Assembly: GCF_020966635.1 (NCBI RefSeq)
Contig: NZ_JAJKFQ010000005.1
Location: 1,328,481 to 1,392,480, forward strand
Length of the DNA stretch: 64,000 nt
Direction: 5' to 3'
Source: Stieleria sp. JC731
GTDB taxonomy: Bacteria; Planctomycetota; Planctomycetia; Pirellulales; Pirellulaceae
Shown here: in pieces, positions 8,058-17,891 of the stretch
Layout: each line of letters begins with the position of its first letter
Position numbering within the stretch: the stretch's first letter is position 1
Made by a program: the position numbers and the translations under genes
The notes under the pieces: model-generated
Database searches by the model: none
What the model was told of the DNA's origin: nothing
The model's input: only the letters and a program-made list of their open reading frames with translations

Positions 8058-9419
8058 ATGATCATCCCCTACAGCACCGACGCGCCGCTTTATCATTGGC
8101 CCGTCGTGACGGCCGGATTGATTGCGACCAATGTGGTCGTCTTCATCGCGCTGGTCATCCAGTTCTTTTCCAGTGGGATGGATTTCGAGCAGTTTGAATG
8201 GTTGGTCTTGATGCCCGATCAGATCAATCCGTTGCAGTGGCTGACAAGTTTGTTCATGCACGCAAATCCGTTTCACCTGCTCAGCAACATGTTCTTCTTG
8301 TTTGTGTTCGGCGTGATCGTCGAAGGCAAAATTGGTTCGGTCAAATTTGCATCGATCTATTTCGCGATCGGCGTTGGCGTCGCCGCGATTACTCAGGTCG
8401 GAATGTTCGTCTTAGGCAGCGAACTTCCCGCGATGGGGGCCTCCGCAGCGATCGCTGGGTTAATGCTGATCGCGATCCTTTGGGCGCCCGACAACGATGT
8501 GCACTGGTTTTTCTTTGTGTGGCGACTGGAGACACCGGTCGCGGTCTTTGCGTTGTACTTCATTATGGCCGACATCCTAGCGGTGTTGCTTAGCGGTTTT
8601 ACGATGTCGGGTGCACTCAGTCATGTGATCGGAACGGTTTTGGGGTTCTTTGTCGGCGGCTATTGTTTGCGGCACGACATCGTCGACTGTGAAGGTTGGG
8701 ACGCCGTTTCCCGAAACGATTGGCTAAAAAAGTATCCAATGCTGTACGGTGAGAAGCAGCGGCAGCGAGATGCACTGAGAGTCCAGGATGATTTTGACCC
8801 TGTCACCAGTGCCTTGCAGATGGAAGGTGGTGACGTCGACAATGCGGCACGCTATGGCGCGACTCGCTTGCCTGATTTCTGTAAGTCGAATTTACAAGAG
8901 CGGAAACAGCGTCAGGAAAAACGCAAACAGGAAGGCGGTCGGCAAAAGCGACGGTTTAAGCGAGTGCATAAAACCGAAGGTGAGGAACTGACCGAAAAGT
9001 GCCAATCCCATCCGGAGTTCAATCGCTTGGCGTTCGTGCTTCGTGACAGTGTTAAGAGCGGTAATCTTGTCGAAGCGATGAGAACATTCCGAACGATGGA
9101 CCAGCTGAAGATCTCACCGGGTTTGGCAGAGGTCACATTGATGGGCTTCGCAAAAGCCTTGGGCCAAGCAAAGCAATGGATTGATGCGATTCGCCCTTTG
9201 GTGGTCTTAATCGAAAAACGCGGACCGCAAGCCGACGAAGGACGATTGTTGATGGCACAGATCCAAACCAAGGTGATGAAGCGGAAGGATCTAGCAATCA
9301 AAACATTGGAAGAGATTCAAACACCGGTACTAGAAGAAGGTGCTGAGCTAGATCCGACAACCGCATCGCGATTGAAGCGGCGTGACGAACTTTTGGAGCG
9401 TCTACGCCAAGTTGTCTGA
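8058..9419 (+). CDS. Rhomboid-family intramembrane serine protease with long soluble C-terminal domain
   Basis: A 453-residue protein. The first 215 residues are a six-helix rhomboid core: HxxxxHxxxN motif at His68/His73/Asn77, nucleophile Ser129 in MGASAAIAG, and catalytic His189 in SHVIGTVLGFFVGG. The usual GxSG is GASA here. The remaining ~235 residues are soluble, highly charged (KQRQRDAL, RKQRQEKRKQEGGRQKRR) and end in a helical TPR-like part. Rhomboids cut membrane protein segments; the substrate is unknown. An inverted-repeat terminator follows at 9461. Confidence 0.88.
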   Translation: MIIPYSTDAPLYHWPVVTAGLIATNVVVFIALVIQFFSSGMDFEQFEWLVLMPDQINPLQWLTSLFMHANPFHLLSNMFFLFVFGVIVEGKIGSVKFASIYFAIGVGVAAITQVGMFVLGSELPAMGASAAIAGLMLIAILWAPDNDVHWFFFVWRLETPVAVFALYFIMADILAVLLSGFTMSGALSHVIGTVLGFFVGGYCLRHDIVDCEGWDAVSRNDWLKKYPMLYGEKQRQRDALRVQDDFDPVTSALQMEGGDVDNAARYGATRLPDFCKSNLQERKQRQEKRKQEGGRQKRRFKRVHKTEGEELTEKCQSHPEFNRLAFVLRDSVKSGNLVEAMRTFRTMDQLKISPGLAEVTLMGFAKALGQAKQWIDAIRPLVVLIEKRGPQADEGRLLMAQIQTKVMKRKDLAIKTLEEIQTPVLEEGAELDPTTASRLKRRDELLERLRQVV

Positions 9420-9460
9420 GAGCTGATCGGGCATGACCCGAAACAAGCCGGTGCAAATAA

Positions 9461-9489
9461 AAAACGCTCGCCATAAAAGCGAGCGTTTT
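9461..9489. terminator. Bidirectional rho-independent terminator
   Basis: An 11-bp perfect stem, AAAACGCTCGC / GCGAGCGTTTT, with a 7-base loop, has A-rich and T-rich flanks on either side. It lies between the convergent rhomboid (+) and PEP-CTERM (-) genes and can serve both. Confidence 0.88.
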
Positions 9490-9524
9490 TCGAATGATCA
9501 TTTGATCGCGGTCGACAGCAAGTC

Positions 9525-10259
9525 TTACTTGCGGCGACGACGACGAACTGCGGTGAAGGCACCCAGCACACCCAAAGCAACCAAGGAGCTAGGCTCGGGG
9601 ATTGCGGTGATCAAGGTGGGGTTGAGTGCACCAAAGGTAGCAAGCAATGGATCACCACCGGTGAAGTCATCCGAAGTGTATGCATCACCTGTTGCGCTGA
9701 AAATTTCGTCAACGGCTGGATCGTTCACAGCAAACCATTGGCCGGTCGAAAGATCACGAAACGTCAGCGATGGCTCGGCACCGGAGTACTGAAAGTTGGT
9801 GCCACCCAGTTGTGCACCATACTCGGCATCGCCTGTCTCCCTATCGACGATGCTCAGGGCGTCTTCGACAGTGTTCCAGAACGATGTATCGTCAACGACA
9901 CCGTCATTGTCGGCGTCCACGTCCGATGTACCAACGGTGCCTGTGAAGGTATCTGTTAGCAAGACGGTGAACGATGGGTTTTCAAGGTCAGGAATCGTAA
10001 CGACAGCCAGCCCCAGCGCATCAAACGTTCCCGTAACATTTGCCGCTCGGTCAACAAGGCCCACTGAGGCTCCCGAATCGGTTTCGATCGACAAGATCCA
10101 GTAATCGAACGACTCAAATGCGGTTCCGGAAAGCTCGAAATTTACACTGGCGGGATCATCGCCATCCGGATTCGGCTCAAATTCGCTAATCAATGCTGCT
10201 GGCGCTTGTGCGGCGAACAGCAATGCTGCGAATACAGCTGAGGATAGTTTGCGTAGCAT
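9525..10259 (-). CDS. PEP-CTERM sorted secreted protein
   Basis: A 244-residue exported protein. It has a Sec signal peptide (MLRKLSSAVFAALLFAAQAPA) and a C-terminal sorting signal made of PEPSS, a hydrophobic stretch (LVALGVLGAFTAV) and RRRRRK. PEP-CTERM tails are recognised by exosortase, which anchors or releases the protein at the outer envelope; no exosortase gene is in this window. The mature part is acidic, with an Asp-rich segment DVDADNDGVVDD that could bind calcium. The function of the mature domain is unknown. It stands alone, with its own terminator. Confidence 0.88.
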   Translation of the reverse strand: MLRKLSSAVFAALLFAAQAPAALISEFEPNPDGDDPASVNFELSGTAFESFDYWILSIETDSGASVGLVDRAANVTGTFDALGLAVVTIPDLENPSFTVLLTDTFTGTVGTSDVDADNDGVVDDTSFWNTVEDALSIVDRETGDAEYGAQLGGTNFQYSGAEPSLTFRDLSTGQWFAVNDPAVDEIFSATGDAYTSDDFTGGDPLLATFGALNPTLITAIPEPSSLVALGVLGAFTAVRRRRRK

Positions 10260-10681
10260 GACTTCTCACACGATGTGAACGTTAGTAAAGCGTCAGTTTC
10301 ATGCGCGATGATAAAATTCTCGCTATCAATTGCAATCATCTGGTTTGGTTAAGTTTTCCTATTCTGCGAATCTTAACACCACCTTAGCCGTTGGGGTCCT
10401 GCCTCTTCCATTAGCATTCGACAGTCTTGTTGTTGGCTATGGCCGATCCCCTCTGTGGAATTCGAGCTTGGTAATCGCTTTGAGGCTCAAGTTACCAGCC
10501 ATCCAATCAGACTTCTGGCTCCCCTCGCCCCACGTGTGGGGAGAGGGGCTGGGGGTGAGGGGCTGGTTGTTGGCGTCCGGGAGTTTTCAAGTACGAGTAC
10601 GAGTACCGGTGGAGCACCTGAGTACGAATCGAGACCAGCGATTTTGTCAACTTGCCAATGCATCCAGTCGGTTGGCAAGTC
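10260..10681. repeat. Intergenic region with GC-rich palindrome and GTACGAG repeats
   Basis: 422 bases without a convincing gene. It contains a palindrome at 10521-10548 (CCCCTCgCCCCA against TGGGGaGAGGGG), followed by a further G-rich run to about 10563, and a short tandem GTACGAGTACGAGTAC at about 10591-10606. Both kinds of sequence look like dispersed intergenic repeats rather than regulatory sites. The promoter of the PEP-CTERM gene must lie within about 10260-10380, but I see no clear boxes. Confidence 0.6.
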
Positions 10682-13600
10682 TTACTCTTCGCTTAGCCCA
10701 ACCGAACCTAGGATGATGTGGTAGAGCTTCAAGTACAGCGAATAGAACACCGGGACCAAGAACAGCAACAACGTTGTTCCGACCGCGAGTCCAAACGCCA
10801 GCGAAGCAGCCATGGGGATCAGCAGCTGCGCTTGAAATGACCGTTCCAACATCAACGGAATCAATCCCGCGACCGTTGTCAGGCTGGTCAGCATGATCGG
10901 ACGGAATCGACGGTGCCCCGATTCGGCCAGGGCTTCCATTGGTGGATCACCGGCGCGGACTCGCGAGTTGATGAAGTCGATCAAGACAATCGAGTCATTG
11001 ATCACAACTCCGGAAAGCGCCACCAATCCGAACATGCTGAAGAACGTCAGTGGCAGCCCTAGGATCGCGTGTCCCCAAACTGCACCGATCATTCCAAAGG
11101 GCACGATCATCAAGATCAAGATCGGCTGGATGTAGGAGCGAAACTGAATGACAAGCAAGACGTACATTGCCACAACGGCGACCATGAAACCTTGCATCAA
11201 GCTACCAACCGATTCGCGACTCTGTTCGGCTTGGCCTTCCCAACGGACTTCGACTGCGGGGAATTCCTTCGCCATCTCCGGCATATAGTTGTCTTGCAAA
11301 TCCGCAATGATCAGATTCGCATTGGCTCGCTGCCAATCCAAGTCGGCTGTGATCGTGATCGAACGCAATTGGTCAACTCGGTTGATTTCGCTGAACCCAC
11401 GTTTAAGTTCGACGTGGGCCAATTCCTCGATCGGGTGCTCGTTGCCCATCGGATCGGGAACGCGAATTTCACGGAAATTGACGAGCGATCGTCGTTCATC
11501 TTCCGGATAGCGAACCATCAATTTGACTTCGTGTCGTCCGCGTTGCAGTCGCATCGCTTCGGCACCGAAGTATGTGTTGCGGACGGTGTTGCCTAGATCG
11601 GAAGCGGTAATGCCTGTCGCGATCGCGTTGTCCTTGACGCGGAATTGGTATTCCCACTTTCCGGGCGTGTTGTCGTCGGAGATATCAAACACACCATCGT
11701 AGGTTGCCAGCTTTTCTTTGACGGCTTCGGTCGCTGCTAGCAAGCTCTTTTCGTCGTCGCTGGGGGCGAGCAGTTTGAATTCGATCGCTTTACCACCCGG
11801 TCCGACACCGACGCTTCCGTAGGAAACGCTATCGGCACCGGCAAATTCGCCCGCTTCTTCACGCCACATGGCCAACAGGGTCTTGCTGTGGATGTCGCGC
11901 ACTTCGGTGTCGTACAGTTCGGCAAAGATCTGTCCAACATTGCTGCTGGAAGATCCGCCACCGCCGACAGGATTCTGCGTGTTGGTTTTGTTTCCGACCT
12001 CGCGAAACGTCAAGCGGACTGGCCCGGCGATAACGTCGCTGCTTTTCGGATAGATCTCCCCAATGGATTTGCCTTCCGCTTTCGCGCGTTCCATTCCGAC
12101 TCGGCGGCTGACACGACGAATCGCTTCTTCCATCCGTTTCGTCGCGCGATCGGTTTCGATTCCTGGTGTTCCGTCGGGAAACGTGATCACCGCCTGCAAG
12201 AAGTTGTTGTCCGTTTCGGGGAACAAGATCGATGGGACGATACCGCTACGCACTAGCCCTGCGCTGGCGATCGCAAGAGTCGTCGCAGCCGCGATCGGAA
12301 CGATTGGGTGCCGAAGACTGAATTTCAGTGCCGGAACATAAACCGACTCACAAACCCACTCCAGTCCGGCGGTGAATCGTTCACTGAGCCAACCCAATAG
12401 CAGTCCCAGAGGACGCAGCGGGTAGACAAGTATCGATAGGAATCGGAAGAATCCCGTGTGGGTATGCGACAGGTGGCTGGGCAAAACAAACATGCTTTCC
12501 CATAGCGAGATCAACAGCATTGCGATCACCGCCATCGGAATGACCGCCATGAATTTACCCATCACACCGGAGACGAAAAACATCGGTGCGAATGCGATGA
12601 TGGTTGTCGAAACCGATGCGGTCACCGATGGGAAAACTTCCAGCGTTCCATCGAGTGCCGCTTGTTTGAGTGGCTTGCCCATGCCCTTATGAGCATGGAT
12701 GTTCTCGCCGACGACGATCGCGTCATCGACCACGATCCCCAGTGCCATCAGGAAGCTGAACAGCGAAAGCATGTTGAGGGTTTGATCGCCCAACGCAAGG
12801 ACGGCACCCGATCCTAGAATCGATACCGGGATTCCGAGTGCGACCCAAAAAGCCAACCGCATTTCCAGGAATAGCGTCAGCACAAGAAAGACTAACGCGA
12901 GACCCTGTAGTCCGTTTCGTTTTAACAAGTCCAATCGACCACGAACTTCGGTACTGGTGTCATTCCAGACTTCGAAACGATACCCGGTCGGCAGTTCTTT
13001 TTGCGCAACGTAGGCATAGACGTCATCGACCATTGCCAAGAGGTCTTCGGTTTTTGATCGTTCCACATTGACGACCATGGCGGGTTCACCATTGATTTCG
13101 CCGACCTTTGTAGAGTCTTCGAATTCATCGCGGACTTCACCCAGATCACCAATCGTCAGGACCACACCATCATTGCGTGTCACGACGGGGATCTTGCGAA
13201 TTTCATCGCCAACACGACCTTTGCTCTTCGCGCGCAGCAAGATCTCCTGTCCTTCGGTTTTCATTTGACCGCCGGGCAGTTCGACATTCCGTTGGCGGAT
13301 AATGTCTGCGACGCGGTTCAGCGTCAGGTCATGGCTGCGTAGGGTTGCTTCGGGGATCTCGACATCGATTTGGTAGGGACGGGTTCCCATGATCGACGCG
13401 GTCGATACCGTCGGTAGCATCAGCACATCGTCGCGGACGTCTTCGGCAATTTCACGCAGTCGCAATTCGGCTTCGCGGCTACGGACGTTGGGACCGATCA
13501 CACCGACACGAATGGCCGCATCACGGAATGTGATTTGTTGGACTTGAGGATCTTCGGCGAGATCGGGAAAGCTGGGGATTCGATCGACTTCGCGGTCGAT

Positions 13601-13927
13601 TTCCGACATCACTTTTTGAACGTTGCGGACGTCTGATCGCAGTTCTGCCAAGACGTAGGCACCGCCTTCGCGCGCGATCGAAGTGACCTTTTTGACTCCG
13701 TTGATCGGACGAATCGCTTCTTCGATCTTTTGGCAGATTGCTTCTTCGCTGTCTTTCGGAGTTGCGCCCGGGTAGGGAACGGAAACCATGACGACTTCCA
13801 GTTCAAACTCCGGGAACATCTCGCGGCGCATACGATACAGGCATGCGCCACCGATCAGCATGAGTGCGACCATCAAGACGTTCATGCCGGGCGCATTGCT
13901 GATCGCCCATTTTACTGCTGTCTTCAT
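10682..13927 (-). CDS. RND-family efflux transporter, inner-membrane pump
   Basis: A 1081-residue AcrB/CusA-type proton-driven pump when started at ATG 13927, which overlaps the stop of the upstream membrane fusion gene (ATGA); the longer open frame to 14038 lies inside that gene and is not used. It begins MKTAVKWAISNAPGMNVLMV. It has two RND repeats, each with a large periplasmic loop. Typical membrane motifs are LGIVVDDAIVVGENI in helix 4 and SGVVINDSIVLIDFINSR in the second half. Together with the fusion protein it would form an export pump needing an outer-membrane TolC-like channel, which is not in this window. The substrate cannot be told from sequence. Confidence 0.92.
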   Translation of the reverse strand: MKTAVKWAISNAPGMNVLMVALMLIGGACLYRMRREMFPEFELEVVMVSVPYPGATPKDSEEAICQKIEEAIRPINGVKKVTSIAREGGAYVLAELRSDVRNVQKVMSEIDREVDRIPSFPDLAEDPQVQQITFRDAAIRVGVIGPNVRSREAELRLREIAEDVRDDVLMLPTVSTASIMGTRPYQIDVEIPEATLRSHDLTLNRVADIIRQRNVELPGGQMKTEGQEILLRAKSKGRVGDEIRKIPVVTRNDGVVLTIGDLGEVRDEFEDSTKVGEINGEPAMVVNVERSKTEDLLAMVDDVYAYVAQKELPTGYRFEVWNDTSTEVRGRLDLLKRNGLQGLALVFLVLTLFLEMRLAFWVALGIPVSILGSGAVLALGDQTLNMLSLFSFLMALGIVVDDAIVVGENIHAHKGMGKPLKQAALDGTLEVFPSVTASVSTTIIAFAPMFFVSGVMGKFMAVIPMAVIAMLLISLWESMFVLPSHLSHTHTGFFRFLSILVYPLRPLGLLLGWLSERFTAGLEWVCESVYVPALKFSLRHPIVPIAAATTLAIASAGLVRSGIVPSILFPETDNNFLQAVITFPDGTPGIETDRATKRMEEAIRRVSRRVGMERAKAEGKSIGEIYPKSSDVIAGPVRLTFREVGNKTNTQNPVGGGGSSSSNVGQIFAELYDTEVRDIHSKTLLAMWREEAGEFAGADSVSYGSVGVGPGGKAIEFKLLAPSDDEKSLLAATEAVKEKLATYDGVFDISDDNTPGKWEYQFRVKDNAIATGITASDLGNTVRNTYFGAEAMRLQRGRHEVKLMVRYPEDERRSLVNFREIRVPDPMGNEHPIEELAHVELKRGFSEINRVDQLRSITITADLDWQRANANLIIADLQDNYMPEMAKEFPAVEVRWEGQAEQSRESVGSLMQGFMVAVVAMYVLLVIQFRSYIQPILILMIVPFGMIGAVWGHAILGLPLTFFSMFGLVALSGVVINDSIVLIDFINSRVRAGDPPMEALAESGHRRFRPIMLTSLTTVAGLIPLMLERSFQAQLLIPMAASLAFGLAVGTTLLLFLVPVFYSLYLKLYHIILGSVGLSEE

Positions 13928-15708
13928 TTCTTCAGTTCCGCCCTCGCTGGCAGCCCGGCTGGCGGGATGGAATCTAGCGGCGAGACAACAACGAAGTCTC
14001 CGTTTGCCAAGTCCGATCGTTCCGCTTCGCAGACCCAATAGCGTTCTGCTGTCTGCAGTGAGGGGGCGAGATTCGGATCGGATTCTTTCTTGTCAGATAA
14101 CCGCAACGATTCGATAGGGAAAACGGTTTGCGAATAGGCTACCAAGCCTGCAGTCCATTTTGCTGGGTCAAAGGGTTCAGAGTCGACTTCCGATTCTTCT
14201 GCATCTGAATCGACCTCTTCGCTAGCCGAAGGTGGCTCGGTGGTGCCTTCGGCGGATTCGTTTGCTTTTTCGGCGGCCTTCTTGGCTTGTTCGATCGCGT
14301 CAGCCAAGACCTGTGGGTCGGGGCGGAATTTCCATACCCGGTTTCCGGGGCGTAGGGCACGAGCCGGAATGACGACCAAGTCGGCTTTCGGTTGAAGCTG
14401 CAAGCGAACGCTGACAAACATGCCGCGAAGCAACGAAGTCGTGTGATTGGCGGTGTGTTGTTGGCCGTCTTGATCGATATAGCGAGTTGGATCTTCGACG
14501 ACGATTCGAACCGGAACCGTTCGAGTGTTGGGGTCGATTCCGACACCATCGTAAGAAACCAACTTGCCCTGCCAACGCTGTGTCGACCCTTCGCGACCGG
14601 CGACGGAGTACTCGATGATCGCGTCGGTATCGGGCAAGTCATATGCGCTAAGCGATGAATCCGTTTCTTCGGCCTCTGCGTTTTTTTGATCGATCACCCA
14701 GTGCAGTTGATCCATCCGCATGTTCGCGATGACTTCGGACTTGGACACGTTCTCGATCGTTACCAACGGTGTCCCGCGGTTGACGAAGTTGTTGACGTCG
14801 GCCTGTTCACTGACGATCACACCGTCGATCGGTGCAGAGACATTGCAGCGCTGCAGATTGACTTCGGCGACTTTTAATTGGGTGGCCGCAAGCTGTTCGC
14901 TGGCTTCCAACTTTGAACGCCGGCGGCGAAGTGTTTCGACTGAGTTCTCATAAGTTAGCAGCTGCTGGGTTGCCGAAAGCAATGCGCTTTTAGCGCGGTC
15001 CAATTCGCTTTGGCTTCCGAACTGACTGAGGCGTTTTTGTCGTTCGACTTCCTGTTGTTGCAAGCGGACTTCCTGTCGCGCTACGTCCATCGACTTCTGC
15101 GTGTTGATGATTTCCTGGTCGACTTCGCCAAGGGCGCGATATTCTTGTTCGCGTTGTCGTGTAAGCCGTTCGACATCCAACTGGTAGTCAGTCGAATCGA
15201 TCCGCATCAACAAGTCACCTTTGCGAACCCTTTGACCGGCTTCACAAGTCTCACTTTTAAACAGGATGCGTCCGGCAACTTCGGCAGAAATTTGAGCTTC
15301 TTGGAACGGAACGACGGTGCCATCAATCACCAGTTCCAGCTGTTGGCCTGTCGCTTCGAGAGATTCGATCGGCTCTGTTACTACCACTGGCAAGCTTTCT
15401 AGAACCGCCGCTTCGGTGGTCTCTGGTGGCGGCAGTGGTTTGGCTTTCGCTACGCCGAGCATCTTGAAGATAAAAACGCCGACCAGTAGCAGCAGTACAG
15501 GAATGGCAACATTAAATAGCAGCCATTGGTCAAACCGAGTTGATTTGGACCGACCGGAAGACTCGGCAGGGGCCTGTTCAGTCTCGGACACCGATGGTGT
15601 CGTTTGACTGTCTTCTCGGTCACGCGATGGTGATGAGTAGCCTTCGTCGGAATCGTTCGTCGGTGGATTTGGTGGACGGTCCATCCGGATATCGCTGAAG
15701 TTCGTCAA
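13924..15708 (-). CDS. RND efflux membrane fusion (adaptor) protein, HlyD-like
   Basis: A 594-residue periplasmic adaptor. An acidic, Ser/Pro-rich cytoplasmic leader of about 60 residues precedes one membrane helix (LLFNVAIPVLLLLVGVFIF). Then come a lipoyl-like half (VAGRILFKSETCEAGQRVRKGD), a coiled-coil hairpin (about 190-300) and the second lipoyl half (CNVSAPIDGVIVSE). Inserted near the C-terminus is a low-complexity acidic stretch (KANESAEGTTEPPSASEE and onward) that is unusual for the family. The stop overlaps the pump start. Met9 (MDRPPNPP) is an alternative start. Confidence 0.88.
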   Translation of the reverse strand: MTNFSDIRMDRPPNPPTNDSDEGYSSPSRDREDSQTTPSVSETEQAPAESSGRSKSTRFDQWLLFNVAIPVLLLLVGVFIFKMLGVAKAKPLPPPETTEAAVLESLPVVVTEPIESLEATGQQLELVIDGTVVPFQEAQISAEVAGRILFKSETCEAGQRVRKGDLLMRIDSTDYQLDVERLTRQREQEYRALGEVDQEIINTQKSMDVARQEVRLQQQEVERQKRLSQFGSQSELDRAKSALLSATQQLLTYENSVETLRRRRSKLEASEQLAATQLKVAEVNLQRCNVSAPIDGVIVSEQADVNNFVNRGTPLVTIENVSKSEVIANMRMDQLHWVIDQKNAEAEETDSSLSAYDLPDTDAIIEYSVAGREGSTQRWQGKLVSYDGVGIDPNTRTVPVRIVVEDPTRYIDQDGQQHTANHTTSLLRGMFVSVRLQLQPKADLVVIPARALRPGNRVWKFRPDPQVLADAIEQAKKAAEKANESAEGTTEPPSASEEVDSDAEESEVDSEPFDPAKWTAGLVAYSQTVFPIESLRLSDKKESDPNLAPSLQTAERYWVCEAERSDLANGDFVVVSPLDSIPPAGLPARAELKK

Positions 15709-15975
15709 TAGGAAAAGAATTAGGGTTTCGATGATCGAGGATGCGGGCCGGCATTCATTGCCTACCCTTGTGAAACCCCGTTGATTGTTTGCATTGCTTT
15801 TAACGTTTAGCAGTCATCAATCGTATCAGCATGCATTTTGGCTGTATGTATGATGGCTGTTGCTTACCAAACTTGGGTGGCAGGCAATGCGTTGCCACTC
15901 AATGGATGCGAGGGTTAACGAAACGTTCGCCGTTCTTTCTAGCGAATGCTTTGTTTTGTGGTCAGGTGTAGACGG

Positions 15976-17172
15976 TTAACCTCTGGAGAAACTTTGTTCT
16001 GCCATTTGACGGATTTCTTGGCAACTGATGCCGTTTTCTTCCGCCAAGCGAAAGGCGTCGTCAGCTTCAACCTTCATCCGTTCATTGCCGTCAGGTAGTC
16101 GAACGACTTTTGCAGCGACAGGGCCAATTGGCGTCTCGATCGAGACGTTTCGCCTTGGCAGGACATCGCGTTCGCTCAGTCGACGACGAATCCCAATGGC
16201 TGAAGTGTGCCGGAAAATAAGCTCTTCGATCAATCCTAACTGATCTGGTTTGGCGATGACGGATAACAAAATGCCGCTGCGACCTTTCTTCATCACACAA
16301 GGCGTCTGTGTAACGTCGAGGGCACCGGCATTGAGTAAACGTTGTGAGCAGTTTGAGATCTGTTCACCTGTGGCATCGTCCAAATTGGTTTCGAGGACGA
16401 CCACATGATCATGGTGAACGGATTGCACCGACGCTTTGGCGGAATCAGTGTGCTGCTCACCAACTAGGACTCGCAGGATGTTCGGTTGTCCTTCCAAATC
16501 CATCGTTCCGGCACCATAGCCAATCCCATCAATCGTCATGTTTGGAAGCGGTCCATAAGACTGACAAAGCTCCTTCAGGATCGCAGCTCCCGTAGGCGTT
16601 GTTAGTTCTTTGGCGACCGATGATGCGGCGATCGGAATCCCCTTTAATATTTCAGCCGTCGCCGGTGCGGGCACGGACACCAAACCATGGTCGATCGTGA
16701 TTTTGCCCGTTCCGGTTGGCACCGGTGAAGCCATCGCAGTCTTAATGCCAAGCTGCGTTATGGCAATCGAAACACCCACGATATCGGCGATCGAATCGAT
16801 CGCGCCGACTTCGTGAAAGTGAACCTTCTGTAGCGTGGTTCCGTGGACCTTCGCTTCAGCCTCGGCGACGTGTCCAAAGATGCGTTTGGCGAGTTCTTTT
16901 GCATCTGATTCAATCTCAGTCGAGCCGTCGATCATCGCATGGATGTGATGAAGGTGACGATGAGCCTTTTCGGGTGGATGCTCGATCTTGACCGACTTTG
17001 CACGGAAGCCGCATTTCTTGACATCGGTAGCCGAAATCGAAAGCTCCGGTAGCCCCATCGATCGCAGAGACGTCTGTATCTGGTCAACCGATGCTCCTAG
17101 GTCGATCAACGCCGCCAATGTCATGTCGCCACTAATACCGCTAAGACAATCGAAGTAAGCAGTCTTGGTCAT
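15976..17172 (-). CDS. larC: Nickel-pincer cofactor biosynthesis protein LarC
   Basis: LarC inserts nickel into the pyridinium bis-thiocarboxylate precursor to make the nickel-pincer cofactor used by lactate racemase and relatives. From the ATG at 17172 the protein begins MTKTAYFDCLSGISGDM, the expected start of this family (older name DUF111). An upstream in-frame start at 17199 is possible. A His-rich segment (HRHLHHIHAM) and KVHFHEVGAIDSIADI are typical. No larB, larE or larA is in the window. Confidence 0.9.
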   Translation of the reverse strand: MTKTAYFDCLSGISGDMTLAALIDLGASVDQIQTSLRSMGLPELSISATDVKKCGFRAKSVKIEHPPEKAHRHLHHIHAMIDGSTEIESDAKELAKRIFGHVAEAEAKVHGTTLQKVHFHEVGAIDSIADIVGVSIAITQLGIKTAMASPVPTGTGKITIDHGLVSVPAPATAEILKGIPIAASSVAKELTTPTGAAILKELCQSYGPLPNMTIDGIGYGAGTMDLEGQPNILRVLVGEQHTDSAKASVQSVHHDHVVVLETNLDDATGEQISNCSQRLLNAGALDVTQTPCVMKKGRSGILLSVIAKPDQLGLIEELIFRHTSAIGIRRRLSERDVLPRRNVSIETPIGPVAAKVVRLPDGNERMKVEADDAFRLAEENGISCQEIRQMAEQSFSRG

Positions 17173-17738
17173 TGACCGTCCGTCCATCAGGTTGAGCAAG
17201 TGAATTCGAATCGGGCGTCAGATTAGAAGCTCTGACCGAAAGGGGAAGCCCCCTCTGCTGGACTGCGTGGGGGCGTGCCGCTTGATTGAATTGGTGTACG
17301 CAGAGGGGGAACAACACGACATATCCAGGCCAGAAAATTGGGCCTCGTCCAAGCAATCGGCCTGGTTCGTGACATCGTTCAAGAGCCAGTCGGAATGATC
17401 AGGTCCTTTCAAAATTCGGTATCGATATCGAGTAGTCGTGCGCAAGTAGGGCATTTCGACGACGAAAACGACGAAATAACGTTTCGTCACCCCGTTGTTC
17501 ATTCGCCGGAATGGCTCAATTTTGGGCGGGAATTCACCGACATGAAGATTTGCGTTGACTTTGATAGCGAACCAGGCCGTTTGCCGTTGAACCCCGGTAC
17601 GAGATCGCTATACTCTGCGACCTTCACAATCAGCCAATTGCTGCGATTTTCACCTCCATGGAAAAAGGTGAAGGTCGAAAATGAAATTCGAAGCGTCCGA
17701 ATCGATTGCATAGGACGCGATTGACAGGAATTAGACCC
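17173..17738. other. Intergenic region upstream of rpmJ
   Basis: About 565 bases between divergent larC and rpmJ. It contains the candidate rpmJ promoter at 17587 and, in the leader, a small hairpin TTCACCT (17649-17655) / AGGTGAA (17666-17672). The minus-strand open frame at 17499-17858 crosses rpmJ and has no family features. I see nothing else. Confidence 0.5.
17587..17614 (+). promoter_or_regulatory. Candidate sigma-70 promoter for rpmJ
   Basis: TTGAAC (17587-17592) and TATACT (17609-17614) are separated by 16 bases. The start would be near 17621, giving a leader of about 118 bases with one small hairpin before rpmJ. The match is good, but planctomycete promoters are poorly defined. Confidence 0.45.
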
Positions 17739-17891
17739 ATGAAAGTTGTCAGCAGCATCGGAGCTCTTAAGTATCGTCACCCTGACTGCCAAGTTGTAAA
17801 ACGACGTGGCCGAGTCTACGTGATCTGCAAGAGCAATCCAAAATTCAAAGTCCGCCAAGGTGGCGCGAAGGTCAAAAAGACCCGTCGCTAA
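17739..17891 (+). CDS. rpmJ: Ribosomal protein bL36, zinc-free (YkgO-like) type
   Basis: A 50-residue basic protein starting [18 protein letters not shown], from ATG 17739; an AGGA lies about ten bases upstream. It is the small protein of the large ribosomal subunit. Its sequence follows the YkgO/RpmJ2 form ([21 protein letters not shown]) and keeps only two cysteines, so it lacks the Cys3-His zinc ribbon of the classical 37-residue form. It stands alone, far from any ribosomal protein operon in this window. In some bacteria the zinc-free form is induced by zinc shortage; no Zur box is recognised here. Confidence 0.93.
   Translation: MKVVSSIGALKYRHPDCQVVKRRGRVYVICKSNPKFKVRQGGAKVKKTRR

Noticed and set aside
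13928-14038. Longer N-terminus of the RND pump
   Set aside because: It lies wholly inside the membrane fusion gene; the ATG at 13927 gives the normal N-terminus and an ATGA overlap.
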